Shown here: in pieces, positions 43,437 through 55,475 of the stretch
Layout of the letters: every line of letters begins with the position of its first letter
Position numbering within the stretch: the stretch's first letter is position 1
From: Hydnum rufescens UP504
Lineage: Eukaryota; Basidiomycota; Agaricomycetes; Cantharellales; Hydnaceae
Assembly (NCBI GenBank): GCA_014904985.1
Contig: MU128969.1
Coordinates: 62,001-126,000 of the forward strand
Direction of reading: 5' to 3'
Length of the DNA stretch: 64,000 nucleotides
Made by a program: the position numbers and the translations under genes
The notes under the pieces: generated by a model
Databases searched by the model: none
What the model was told of the DNA's origin: nothing
Seen by the model: the letters and a program-made list of their open reading frames with translations, nothing else

Positions 43437-46204
43437 ATGACTGACATTGTTGTGGCCACGCATCAAACAACAATCCCAATTGGCACAAGCGCCCACTATG
43501 CTCAACCCTTCCTCAACGGCAATGGCAACAGCCATCCCGCCGGTAACTCCACCGTAGAGACCCCTACCGACAATTATGACTCGGACATTGCCGGTTCGTC
43601 GCCGCCAGGCTCTGAGCCCATCCCTACCCCCAGCGATGAGCATGTCCTCGCCCACGACATCAAATCCAATGGGCATGAGATCGGGGATGTTGAAATGATC
43701 GATGGGAGCGCGATGGACGCGTCTATGGCTCCTCCTTCTCCTGCTCCCTCGGGCATGTCACAACCTATTAGCAACCTTTCCCTCAATGGCGGACGTCCTT
43801 CTCCCCCCACACCTTATGCCTCTGTATCCCCCTCCTCCACGAAGCCCGTCACACAACATCATGAGCGACCTGTCGAGACCACGGGCGGTGCGCATCGGCC
43901 TGCCAAGAGAGCTAGGACCGCAGACATCGCTCCCGTAAGCGTCACCCTTTCTTCTCCCCTTCCGTACCGTCTCTCCTCTTTTGTAAGTATCATCGTTTCT
44001 GACGGCGTTCATAACCTTTTCTTGGGCGCCGTCTATTTGCAATCAAAATTTTATCAATGCCTCGTCCGTTTTCCTGTCCGATGTTTTGTTTGATTGTCCT
44101 GCTGTATAGCCTTCTGCGCCCGTCCCCCACCGACCCCACCCCCAACGCACACTACATTATCTCCCGCACAGTTCAAGTTTGCGCAATCCACTCTCCGCAC
44201 CCTCAGAAAACAAAAGGACGCCGTCCCATTTAACCAGCCTGTCGACTACATTGCATTGGGGATCCCCCACTATCCTAATATTATCAGACACCCTATGGAC
44301 CTTTCTACTGTCGACAAGAAACTTGCCGCCTCCAACCCCTCAAAACCCGATCCAGGCTCCAATCCTCACGCGGCTACTGTATCCCGTTATTATAGCGTGC
44401 CAGAACTCATTGCCGACCTGAAACTCACCTTCGACAACTGCTATGCGTTCAATGGTCCAGATCATTTAGTATCGCAGTGCGCCAGGCGCTTGCAGGCGAG
44501 TCTAGACCGTGCACTGAAAAACATGCCGCCTCCGCAAGCAGTGGGTCCAACTTACCCGTTATTTTACACGTAATCTGATATGATTCCCAGCCAACCCCAA
44601 TTTTCAAAGCCCCCACTCCAGCACCAGCACCACCCCACCCCCACCCGCTCCAGAACCGAAAGAGGTCAAGAAACCCGTTCGACGGTCTTCCAATGCCATC
44701 CCAACAATACGGCGCTCCGACGAGTCATCCGCTTCTGAGTTTGTCTCCGCCCGGCCTAAGCGTGAGATCCATCCCCCTCCACCAAAGGACATCGACTATG
44801 CCGAGCCTACAGCGGTGGCGAAGCGCCCGAAGGTGCCAAAAGCGTCCAAAGGGAAGCGAAAGGATGATGGGACACTCGACCAATTAAAGTTCTGTCTGAG
44901 GATGGTCGCGGACTTGTACAAGAAACAGTACGCAAACTTTGCTTCGTTCTTCTATGATCCTGTCGGTGCGTGTACCTATTCGATGGTGGGCTACAGAGAC
45001 CGTCAAACCGGTGGCGCTAATATCACTTCATGCTAGATCCGGCGGTAGTCCCCGATTACCCCAAGGTCATCAAGAACCCGATGGACCTCTCGACCCTGAA
45101 GAAGAACCTGGAGCTAAAACTCTATTCGGATGCTGGCAAGTTTTATGATGATTTCCAGCTCATGATCAGCAATTGCGTCAAATTTAATCCTGTGGGTTCT
45201 GTGGTGTACATTGCGGGGCAGGACCTGGCCAAGGTCTTCAATGAGAAGTGGAGAGCTTTGCCACCTCTGCATACCCCGCCTCCGTCATCTGATGAGGAGG
45301 ATGGCGGTCAGACGGCTGAGAAAGGTGAGTCTCGATCTTGTCTGCAGCGCCCCGCAGCTTCTCAATGACATGACATCCGAGAGTAGAGGCCATCCAAAAC
45401 TTAGAGACGCAGCTGGCTACCATTCGGGATACAATCGACGCTTTGAAGACAAAGGATAAGAAGCCCAAGACCAGTAAATCACAGTCTTCCTCGCGAGGGG
45501 CAGGTCCCTCCAAGGGATCGTCTTCGTCATCCGCTGCACGTGCCCGTGGGGCGACATCCTCGAGCAAGAAGTCTTCCACCAAGAAAAATGTCGGTGGTGC
45601 CGGCGCGAGAAAACTTGACGCCGATGCTACGTTGACATTTGAAGAGAAGAAAGAGCTGTCTGATACGATTCAACACTTGGAAGGGTCGGCGCTCGAGGAT
45701 GTCATTCAAATTATACATGATGGCGTTCCTGAAATCGGGGATGTGAGCGTTGCTTTTTTCTTCTATCTCAGGAGCTTCTCTGATGGTACCTACGCAGAAC
45801 ACGGATGAGATCGAGATCGAGATCGATGCGCTTCCCCCCAAAGTGCTTCACTCGCTGTGGAACGTTGTCATCAAGCCAAAGATGGCACCACCCCCCACAT
45901 CGGCCTCTTCAAAGCCGACGAAGAACGGACGTCATACTGGTACTGGGGGGTTGAAGCGAAAAAGCATGGATGAGGAAGCAGAGGCAAGAAAAATGCGGGA
46001 AATCGATGCCAGGATCAATATGTTCAGCAATGGCACAGGCGGTGGGTCCCCGAATGCCAATGGTACGAACGGCACGACAAACGGGGTCGAGGTGAGGAGA
46101 ACGTCTGCAGTCACCGCCACGAACGCGGGCGGAGGAGACGCGGACAGTGTTCACTCATCTGATTCGGAGAGCGACAGTGGCAGTGATTCGAGCGATTCTG
46201 ATTG
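43437..46204 (+). CDS. BDF1: BET family protein with two bromodomains and an ET domain
   Basis: Chromatin reader of acetylated histones, linked to TFIID in yeast (Bdf1/Bdf2). The ATG at 43437 opens MTDIVVATHQTTIPIGTSAH, followed by a long Pro/Ser-rich N-terminus. Bromodomain 1 (about 44.17-44.52 kb): FKFAQSTLRTLRKQKDAVPF, HYPNIIRHPMDLSTVDKKL, and the acetyl-lysine Asn in FDNCYAFNGPDH. A basic linker KRPKVPKASKGKRKDDGTL follows. Bromodomain 2 (about 44.88-45.26 kb): LKFCLRMVADLYKKQYANF, an intron, DYPKVIKNPMDLSTLKKNL, Asn in ISNCVKFNPVGS. Then a coiled coil, a Ser-rich basic segment, and the ET domain: LTFEEKKELSDTIQHLEGSA, VIQIIHDGVPEIGD, an intron, NTDEIEIEIDALPPKVLHSL. The protein ends in an acidic Ser/Asp run DSESDSGSDSSDSD at 46204. 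Short introns; frame intact. Confidence 0.93.
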
Positions 46205-47313
46205 AGCTCGCTTTTCCCTCCGTTTCTCTCACTTCGCTCCTCCCTTTCGATCCGCTTTTTCTCGTACATTTCCTCTTGGTTTCGATGTCTTTATTTCTTG
46301 CCGCTACCTGTTTCCTTATTGACCCATCCCGACTCCCTCGTCCTCCCTCCCATCATTCCTTGGTACCCGCCACTCCTTCTACCTGCCCATTCTTGGCACT
46401 TGTTACAGTACTATGTAGGTTTTGCCGATGTATGTGAACGGCGTAGCAGCATAATTCAACCAAAAAAATCACCTATCCTTCCCCACGTTACGACGTGCGA
46501 GTTGTCCCTGGCGAGGAACCGCGGCGCCTGAGAATGGTAAAGCGGAGGCTGTAGAAAATTTCCAGGACAGATAAGGAGTAACCTTGGAAACGTGGGTCGG
46601 GGTGCAACTATCTTGATTGCTTTTCGTCCCTCGTCAAGCAAAGCGACCCCTTCTTGATCTCGATGAGAGCGAGGAGACTATCACCATGTACGCTGCCTCT
46701 CACCTCACTTGAACAATGCGAAGCCGGGGGACGCATAGCACGCTTCGATGGTTTCCACATACCCCTGATGCTCCTTTTGTCTAGAAGAGAGCAATACTGC
46801 GCCTAGCGAGGCGATAACAGCTACAGAGCCTTGCCAATTCTCGTATGGTATGGATCGCCGTCGATCTCGCAGCCCCCCTCCGTAGTTGTGTCTGTGATAA
46901 TTATTGCGTGCGTTGACATACCGACATTACCAGGTTAGTGAATAGGAGGAAAGTTGACAGCCACAATCGTATAACCCATACTGTATCCTTATCTTGAACT
47001 CCTAAGAGGGCTGCGAAATGCTGTTCCTGGGAACAATGCAATCTTTTTTATGTGTCAGTTATGAAAAAAAGAATCCATCCCCAGCATTCCTGACAGGTTG
47101 GTCGCACCACTACTTCAAGGCGTGAAGTGCAAGGCATCTTGCTTTGGGAAGATACCGCCCTCGCACGAGGAGGAAATAGGGGGTCGATCGATCGGAGAAT
47201 CCGATAAGCATTCATTCAGCTACCCCCCCAAGAGATGACACGGCATTAGATGGCGGCATGGTCGCTTTCTCGGAATCCTCCTTGATAGGTCAATATCACA
47301 ACTCGTGAGTTAC

Positions 47314-47320
47314 TATAAAT
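47314..47320 (+). promoter_or_regulatory. TATA-like box before a small ORF
   Basis: TATAAAT about 25 bp upstream of the ATG at 47345. Good sequence, but the spacing would leave almost no 5' leader for that ATG. Confidence 0.3.
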
Positions 47321-47344
47321 AGGTACAGTAAGGGGAAATCTGGA

Positions 47345-47656
47345 ATGGGATGTTGGCCTCTAGACTTTGAGAAGCATCAAAAACCCTATGAGGAGCGTGG
47401 GCCCACCACCGAACCCGGCAGGACGAATGCATCATCTCTGCGCCTCTTTTTCTTTGTGGCCTTCAGTGCAAGGGGGGAGAGCCCCGACGGTGTCTATTTG
47501 GAGCCTGTGGCCGCGGCTGAAAATGAACTGCATGTCCCTGCTCCCAACAACGAGGGAGTGGACTCGGCTGCTGCGCCGGAAGAGGCGATCTTCGCTAGAG
47601 TGGATTGTATGGGCGCTAAGCTGGAAGTGTTAATCGGTGCCTTGTTACACGACTGA
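47345..47656 (+). CDS. Possible small protein, unrecognised
   Basis: Uninterrupted 103-codon frame (MGCWPLDFEKHQKPYEERGP...) ending in an amphipathic, Ala/Glu-rich helix-like tail (EEAIFARVDCMGAKLEVLIG). It is preceded by a TATA-like box and followed by T-rich sequence. I recognise no family and see no introns or signal peptide. It may be a real small gene, an exon of a larger one, or chance in a gene-poor stretch. Confidence 0.2.
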   Translation: MGCWPLDFEKHQKPYEERGPTTEPGRTNASSLRLFFFVAFSARGESPDGVYLEPVAAAENELHVPAPNNEGVDSAAAPEEAIFARVDCMGAKLEVLIGALLHD

Positions 47657-50306
47657 TTCATGTGAGGGGCGCTTATTTGTTTTCTTTTGTTTCTTGTTCA
47701 GGGAATTGGAATCACTTTGATATTGGGTACAGTGTATCTATGTATGTATATGCTGTGTTCTGATATCTCTTATTGATATAGTCTTAATAGACCACCACGC
47801 CTCGCGGTAAGAAGTGAGGTATGATGAACTATGAGAACCGAGGAATGGAACAAATTTCGTGGACGTTTCAATTATGGTGAGGATGGCATCATAGCCTTGG
47901 TCGATGGTTTTGTCCAAGAATGCTCTGTTCCCTCAAATTATATCTCACGCCACAATCCTCATGCAATCTTAGGGGGGTTGGTAAGAAAAAGACGTCATGG
48001 CAGAGCCAATGCAACGTATCGGCGGTTTTCCCGATGACGTCGTGAAGAGAAGGCATGATGTTCAAAGGATTAGAAAAACAGAATCTCAAGTCAATCCATC
48101 GTCGACATCGCCATCGATAAGGGTAACTGCAGGGACAGAAGGATACGCAAATATGTTGATTACAGTAATGTTCGTGCCCACCACTATTATTATATAGTGA
48201 TTCTCAGGCAGGGTGTGCAAGGAAGCGCAGTACAGCATCATGCTTTGAAAGAGCTGTACGCTGAGGTCCGCTTGTATGATTACACGTGCTACTGTCTCTG
48301 ATCCGCGGGTATACGTGTATTCTGGGGGATAGGAAAGCATGGGGGGATACGATAATGCTGAGTGAGATTATCACGGACCTCCCAAACCAGTCTCAGTGCA
48401 CGGCGAGCAGAATTCAAATAGGGCCTTTTATGATATCGAAATTAGAATCGATGAGAACGGACACGATTAATGCAACAGAAGGCCTGGCGGTTTCGGATCG
48501 TTCATCAACAATAATCTGTGGAAGAGTGACCGATCCTGAACGAGTCTTGTACACGGATCTTACTTACATTTCCCCCAAGACGCTGCTGTTGAGCAAATGT
48601 CGAAGTACCTCCGCCCTTGAGGGCCAAACGATCCGCCTGCACACCTGCGCTTGGTCCTGATCGATCACCAGAGAGTCATGGGAAGGCACTTCCAAGCACT
48701 TATTCCGCACACAGCCAATTCGCTGCTTCAGCGATATCGAACAGGGCGGGAATCGGTAAATGCATTTATTTGCAGTTAACAATAAGTCGAATTCCCTTAT
48801 TTTTCCATACGCAGGTACCTCGGGCCCGAAGAGGATCCCTTCCCTAAGCCTGTGCTGCAGGGGGTGTGGGTCTGAGGCACAATGAGAGGTGGAGTGTCTT
48901 TGAACCGCCAGTTCCTTCTCGGATTTCGAGTTGTATTCTAGGGTAACAGCCTAAACCGATGCCCCCCAGTTCGAGGAAGGAAAAAAGATTCAACAATGGG
49001 ATTTCTTCGATCATGGCCTAGAGAATAAGATGACATCTTAGGAGGACCGAGAGCGGCATCTCAAGAATCCCTTGAAGCAGCTCCAGGAGCCGAGAAAGGA
49101 AGCAGGCAGCCATTTTGGAGGCGTCACAGTTGTCACGCCGCAGCGTCGCCGATCAACGATTCTTCATCTTGTCGAGCAAATGCTGGGGGGCGCACACGCT
49201 CGCTTGGGTCTCGAGTGGAACGCACTCGCGCTTATCTTTAAGGTTGATGAGGTTGCCTCATAATCGATGAGCGCGGTGCAGACCGCTTCGACCCTGGTGT
49301 TCGGTATTCCTCTTCCTCATGCTCTAACCCTTCTGCAATGCCATCGACATTGCCGACCCAACCCAATGTTACGTCCGGCCCTGAAGTCTCACGGAATCTG
49401 GTCCCTTGGGTCTAAGCGTTGTTCCGCGGCGATCCGAGCCTACTTGCTCGTCGAGCAGAACACACTACATATGGCAGAGCCGTAGAGACCAATGAACGTG
49501 ATCAAGGCTTTAGGGGCATTCTTTTTTTGGCGTATCTTCGTTCCGTTGACAATGCTTTCAGCCACGATCCCATCAGATGAGCCGATTACGACTCCCGAGA
49601 TGTTAGAGCCTCATCGACTCTTACATAATCAATGTCTATAGTAGGCCTCGTGTTTCTTTGTCCTTGCTCAAGGTGCTTCAATGGTTGACAGGGAGTAGCG
49701 CTAGGCCACTAGGACCACTGGGTCAGAGACGTTCCCGATCTCACCGTGGTTGCATGAATCCGTAAGTGAAAGCAGTCGAGCGATGGTAATGGCTGGGTAA
49801 TGGGCCGGGGGGAGAGTGAATCGAGTGCGAAGGATGCTGTTACTCCTGAACCTCCTGATACCTCCTTGTACTTGAATAGGCCTTGAATATTTCCCGTCGT
49901 CTCGATGGCCCTGTCGCCATGCAAGATTGAGTGCGTTGCGCTTACAGTGTGGGTAATGGTCGCAGAATGGCAGAATAGAGTACATCTTTACAATCGGCTA
50001 GAGGCTTTTGTTCTTTACATAATCAGTTGTCGTTGTACTACCACCTAAACTGGATCTTTTGCTCGCCGACGTGGCGGACTTCTGAGCTCTGACATTTTCA
50101 AATCTGCTCTGGTTGCCTCAACGGCTCTGAATGGAAACGGAGTGGCCAACTCGGTTGCGAATCTGAGAGAACTGGAGAGGACGACGGGGACAATGCGGTG
50201 AATGGGTTGCCTTCTTTTTTGTCTCGCTAGACACCTTTTGTGGTTTGGATCTCCACAATTTTCCGTCCTGTTTATAAGTTATAAGGGATGGACTGGATGG
50301 CAATTA

Positions 50307-50325
50307 CTCTCTCTCTCTCTCTCTC
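50307..50325. repeat. (CT)n microsatellite
   Basis: About nine CT units, within the pyrimidine-rich leader roughly 150 bp before the LPMO start codon. Confidence 0.8.
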
Positions 50326-50474
50326 ACCATCCTTCACGCCGTTTCCTGAGCTGCCTGGTGCTGTCTCATCTGTAGCTGCTCTTTTCGTCTTCTCCTTAGT
50401 CTGTGACGTCCCTTCACTGTTTTTATCTATCGCTATTTCTTTCGGGCTCGACCCCCTCCTCTCCGTTCCGCAGG

Positions 50475-51781
50475 ATGTCCTCTATCTCTCGTTTTCTCGG
50501 CTGTGCCGCCCTCCTCTCATTCCTGGCCACGAAATTTCCTTCTGTCTCTGCCCACGGCTACGTCAGCCGGCTCGTCATCGACGGCCGGAACTATACAGGC
50601 CCCAGTCCTTATCAAAACCCTTCCAGCAGCGCCATTCGCCAAATCAGCGAGGTATCTCCCGTTAAGAGTCTCACCTCTCCAGACCTCGCATGCGGTCTCT
50701 CCGCTAAACCAGCCAGTCTCGTGGCTAATGTCACCTCTGGCTCCAGAATTGAGATTCACGTCAGTATCTTTTTTTGTTTATTTAAATTTTGACTCTTTTC
50801 CCTCGCGCCTCACACAACTTGGGACCCCCATGCCCTTCACGCAGTGGACTTCGGGCGAAGGAGGGAACTGGCCCCACGAAGTCGGCCCCCTCATGACATA
50901 CGTCGCCAACTGTGCCAACAACGACTGCACTACCGACACCGCCGCGACTTCCAAGTGGGTAAAGATCGACGAAGCGGGACAGAAGACCCCAGGCGGTGAT
51001 TGGTTCATGAAGGACCTCTACGACGGGAAGCCCTACACAGTGACCCTTCCCTCCAGCCTCCCTGCCGGTGAGTATCACAAATGATCCCATTGTATTTTTG
51101 TGGCAGTAAACCTATCCGAGCTCATCATCGTCCTCGTTTATTACAGGTTCGTATCTCATGCGTCACGAGATAATAGCCCTGCACACCGCTACGACTCTAG
51201 GCGGCGTCGAGTTCTATCCTTCCTGTTCCCAACTCCAAGTCACGGGCGCTCGCACCACACCCCTAGCGGCGGCCGTCTCTTCTGCCGACATTGCATCGTT
51301 CCCTGGCTCATACAACGCCACCGATCCAGGTCTCCTCGTCCCCGACGTGTACAATTCCGGCTTCGACTACACCGGGCTCTTCCCCGGGCCCGCCATCCCC
51401 GCTTCTTTTAGCAGCACCGGCGGCGGGAACATTACCGGAAGTACCACCGGAAACAGTTCCACGACACCTCTACCCTCGGTGCCCGGCGGCGGTTGTGACG
51501 ATGGCAACAACGACAACGATCCCGCAGACGAGCCGAGAGTCGTCGTTGTCACTATGACCATCACCGTTCCCCCCTCCTGGGTCCCCATCGACAACTTCTT
51601 CAACCTCTTCTTTCTCAACCTCGTCCCCTGCGCCATCACCACCGTACAAACGATCTTACGCTCATCGCTCCAACAGGAAGTTCGCCGCTGCCGCCGCCAT
51701 CGCGCGATACTTCACATGATCTCTCATCTGATGATCCCTGATCTTCACCGGCTCAACAAGCTTGCTCATTTGTATCGATAA
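50475..51781 (+). CDS. AA9 (GH61-type) lytic polysaccharide monooxygenase
   Basis: Secreted copper enzyme that oxidatively cleaves cellulose or related polymers. The ATG at 50475 opens MSSISRFLGCAALLSFLATK, a signal peptide ending SVSA, so the mature N-terminus is HGYVSRLVIDG with the copper-binding His1. An intron (about 50760-50843) joins WTSGEGGNWPHEVGPLMTY, which carries the H-x-x-GP motif; a second intron (about 51068-51147) joins SYLMRHEIIALH, the second histidine region, and GVEFYPSCSQLQVTG with the axial Tyr. After the catalytic domain lies a Ser/Thr/Gly-rich linker, no CBM1. A C-run at 51569-51574 probably has one base too many: in the other frame the tail reads TSSTSSFSTSSPAPSPPYKR and a basic segment ending IARYFT at 51719, like other basidiomycete AA9 tails, instead of the hydrophobic tail to 51781. 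Confidence 0.88.
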
Positions 51782-51947
51782 TCCACCACACGCCTAATCA
51801 TTGAAATGATGGACATGCACCCTCCCAATGTGTAGCCTCTAGTACTTTACTCTTCCATAGATCTTAATTACAATCCATCCCCATGGGACGACAACACTTG
51901 GGATTTAAAAATTAAAAAGGATCCAGAGTCTAGGGCGACTCAACATC

Positions 51948-53359
51948 TTATGCGAACCCTGCTTCCTTCAATTTTGAGACCAACTCGTCGACGTTCGCCA
52001 CCTGTATACCCAAAAAAAAAAAGGGGAGGGGGGGGGGAAGGGCAGAGTCAATTTTAACAAAGCAAACGAGGACGAGGACGATCCCGCTCCTCTCCCTCTC
52101 CTCAAATAAAAAGAAGAGAGGAAAAAAGGATGGAACCATTAACGTACCTTGCTTCCACCCTTCCGCACCGGCGGTTCGGCAACTTTGAGGACTTGGAACG
52201 AAGGTGTGAGATCGACGGATAACTCTTGCGGTGTCAGTTTTTCTATGGGCTTCTTTTTTGCTTTCATGATATTCGGTAGGGATGCGTAACGTGGTTCTGC
52301 GAGAAGAGGGAAGAGAGAGAGAGAGAGAGAGAGAAGGAGAGAAAGAGGGTGGAGATGATATGTGAACGAAAGGCCATTGTGCGAATAGATGGATTTGTGA
52401 TTTACCGTTCAATCTGTAGACATGGATTCGGGAGAAACAAATCCCCAAGTGGTGCAAAACTCAAGAGAAAAACAAAACCAAGAACTCGAAAAAAAAACGT
52501 ACCTCAAATCCGTCGTGATGATAGCAGGCAACCGCACCCTGATCTCCTCAGCCCCACCATCCACCTCCCGGAGCACACTCACGCTCTTCTCATCCTCACT
52601 CACCACGACCCTGCTCGCAAACGTCGCCTGACCCCAGCCCAACAACCCCGCCAAGACCTGGCCCGTCTGACACGCATCGTCGTCAATTGCCTGCTTGCCC
52701 ATAATCACCAAATCCACGGCCTCCCCGCGGCCGCCCGCCGCTCCAGCACCGCCCGCAGCGCCTTGGCCACGCCCAGCGGCTCCGGCATCTGCTGCTCTGC
52801 GCCCTCCGCCGTCTCTACGTGGATCGCAGAGTCTGCGCCCATTGCGAGGGCCGTGCGCAGCGTTTCGGAGGACTTGGGTGGCCCGATGGTGACTACTTGG
52901 ATGGATTGGATCGAGGCTTTGTTTCGCTCTCGGAGGCGTACCGCTTCTTCCACGGCTTGTTTTTTTTTTGTTGTTTTGTGGGGGGGGGGGTAAATGTGAG
53001 CGCGTTTCAGTCACAAAACTGGTTTGACTTCCGGAATGTCCGTACCAATTTCATCGAATGGGTTCTACGAACATGTACGATCGACAAGCATAAGAGATGT
53101 GACTGCATAGGCATCGGCATAGGAATGGAAGACAGGACGGTTCGTACCATGGAGTGCTTCACAGTCGTGTCTATCCCAGTCTGCTGAGGATTCACACGAA
53201 TCTTAACCGCATAGTCTACACACCTATAATGTCACGTCCGAGGCGAGTGTCAGCAAGACCTTACACTCGTCCTCGATCCCTGAGCCTGAGATGAATTATT
53301 TGTTTTTACCTCTTGACAGGAACGAGAATCCTCAGCTGGTTCACAAGTGTCGGCCGCAT
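51948..53359 (-). CDS. CIR1: Electron transfer flavoprotein, beta subunit
   Basis: Mitochondrial matrix FAD/AMP-binding protein that passes electrons from acyl-CoA and other dehydrogenases to ETF-ubiquinone oxidoreductase. The ATG at 53359 opens [17 protein letters not shown], then over an intron [20 protein letters not shown], another intron to NPFDEI, and [20 protein letters not shown] with [20 protein letters not shown], the adenine-binding region. [20 protein letters not shown] is the signature of the family. Next come [31 protein letters not shown], and after a last intron [17 protein letters not shown] with the stop at 51948. A frame break at about 52723 (CCCC, minus strand GGGG) separates [10 protein letters not shown] from [10 protein letters not shown]; one extra base restores it. 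Homopolymer-rich introns at 52010-52030 and 52965-52995 suggest indel-prone sequence. Confidence 0.92.
52312..52334. repeat. (GA)n microsatellite
   Basis: About eleven GA units in an intron of the ETF-beta gene, next to other purine-rich sequence. Confidence 0.8.
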
Positions 53360-53489
53360 CGTACACAGTTTTTAATCAGGTCAAAGTTCCGGAGGTAACC
53401 GGCTCGGTTGACCTCCCTCCTTCCAATATTATTGCCTCTATATCGAAGTGACACCTGCTGCTGAAATTCGCTTTAGGCAGAGAATTACG

Positions 53490-54957
53490 ATGTCGATCCA
53501 TGGATACGACAATATAATCGAGAAACTCTCTTCTTCACGACCGTGGTCAGAAGCGAACGAAATGGTGCGCTGTTTTGCTCTCACACAGTTAAATTCTACG
53601 TTACTGAAGTGAGCCAAGTTTACAGATTCTCCTGGAGCCTTTCGACTATATCGCTTCTACTGGGGGAAGCAGATCCGCTCCCAGCTGATCGCTGCCTTCA
53701 ATCTGTGGCTTAATATTCCATCGGATCGGATAAAAATCATCTCCAAAGTGGTCAATATGCTTCACAATGCCAGTCTTCTGTGAGTCCTTGTCTTAACCAG
53801 TTTATATGATCCATTAGTTATCGTATTTTCCCCAGGATGGATGACGTGGAGGATAACTCTCAGCTGCGGAGGGGAGCCCCTGGTGTGTCGAGGTCCACAT
53901 CGGACGTTAGCCTTGAGCCTAATCACGATCAATTAAAGTCGCGCATAAGATCTACGGGATCCCTCAGACCATCAATACTGCGAATTATGTTTACTTTCTG
54001 GCGTACCAAGAAGTCTTTCGGCTCCGTGACGTAATGCTGGAAAATCTGCCAGTTGATACCCCACCTTTTCATCGCGAGAAAATCAATACTGTGGACCGCC
54101 TTATCACTGGTCAATGACCATATTTACGTTACTCTTTCATTCCTGACCCTGAAAATAACGAGTAGATGAGCTACTTAACTTACATCGCGGCCAGGGGCTT
54201 GAACTCTTCTGGCGAGATAGTTTGACTTGCCCCTCCGAGGAGGAGTATGTTGACATGGTGCACGGCAGTAAGTACCACTTTAACCTGGATATTCAAACAC
54301 GTTGATATCAACAATCAATCCACTTCAGAGACTGGGGGTTTATTGCGGATCGCGATCAAACTCATGATGTTATCAAGTTCTTCTGACACGTGAGAACACT
54401 CTCGTCCTTCCAAACATAGCCCTCGATCTCATCATCTTACATTCATTCAGAGACTACGTGCCGCTTGTTAACCTCATCGGCATATACTTCCAAATCCGGG
54501 ATGATTACATGAATCTTCAGTCCACTCAGGTATGGATGACGTGAGACTGACGCTCACGCATTACAACGTTGACTATCTCCGAACTGAATCAGTACTCAAG
54601 CAACAAAGGTTACTGTGAAGACCTTACGGAAGGAAAGTTCTCATTTCCTGTGATACATGCTATTAGGGCCGATGATTCTAACCGTCAAGTTCTAAGTACG
54701 CACATACGGGACGATCGTAGAGAATATCATTGATCGTGCGTGTTGCAGATGTCCTACAGAAACGTCCAACGACTCCAACGACGAAAACATACATAGTCTC
54801 ATATATGCGGGACTCCACCAAGTCCTTCGATTACACTCTATCGGTAATGGCGAGCCTTGAACTTCAAGCGCACCAGGAGATCGCCCGGTTAGGCGGAAAT
54901 GCGCAACTAACCAGCCTGTTGGAGAAGTTACATGTGGATGCTTCAACGGCGATATGA
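53490..54957 (+). CDS. BTS1: Geranylgeranyl diphosphate synthase
   Basis: Trans-prenyltransferase making C20 diphosphate for protein prenylation and terpenoids. The ATG at 53490 opens [20 protein letters not shown]; an intron leads to [20 protein letters not shown]. The first aspartate-rich motif is in [20 protein letters not shown] (DDxxD). A short intron ending TTAAAG (about 53938) joins [20 protein letters not shown]. Later exons: [32 protein letters not shown], the second Asp motif [32 protein letters not shown], and a helical C-terminus ending [13 protein letters not shown] at 54957. The order and residues match fungal type-III GGPP synthases, and the length is about 300 residues. All splice phases agree. 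Confidence 0.9.
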
Positions 54958-55475
54958 TGGGCCGTAGGAGAAGGAAACAACCTGGTCCATTAGTTATTCC
55001 CCAGTGTATGTGAACCTCTCGCCTCTTGAGCAGGCCCGTCTGCTCACCCTTCACAATTCCCCGAACGAAACCTTATATTAATTCACCAGTACTGGTTTGT
55101 CATGTATTTGGACCACTCTTGGCCCTTCGAGAGCCTACTGCGGTATACAAACTAGATTTCCTCGGCCGCGATATGAAGTCATTCCCGTAGCTCCCGGCAA
55201 ATTCCGGATTGATCGAACCCCAAGTTGGAATTTCGTTGCCTTTGTCTGCTGTCTTATCTTCGTTGTTCTTTTGCGGGCTGGCCCCCCCCTTTGTTCTTCG
55301 TTCATTCGTTCTTGCCTTTCCCTCCTCTCCTATAATTGAGGGTAAATCTCAACCAACTGCACCGGAGTACGACCCTGACGCCTTTATCCTCCTCGTCGGC
55401 GTATAACAACAAAGTCTTCCCACTCCTCGCCTAATTTTTCTGAACGCTCGTTCCTCACTTGTATCTCATTCCACA
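54958..55475. other. Intergenic
   Basis: GGPP synthase 3' flank and the leader of the next gene. Hydrophobic open frames between 55097 and 55406 lack resemblance to any family. Confidence 0.5.

Larger units (their letters stand above)
46205..50474. other. Long gene-poor stretch
   Basis: More than 4 kb without a protein family I can recognise. It begins with the pyrimidine-rich BET 3' flank. Open frames of 60-125 codons occur on both strands (for example 48286-48660 plus, 49701-49985 minus), none convincing. One small candidate ORF with a TATA-like box at 47.3 kb is listed separately. A CT microsatellite precedes the LPMO gene. No inverted terminal repeats or reverse-transcriptase fragments seen. 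Confidence 0.45.

Noticed and set aside
48286..48660. 124-codon plus-strand frame
   Set aside because: It lacks an ATG at its proposed start, has no resemblance to any family, and no supporting promoter or intron signals.
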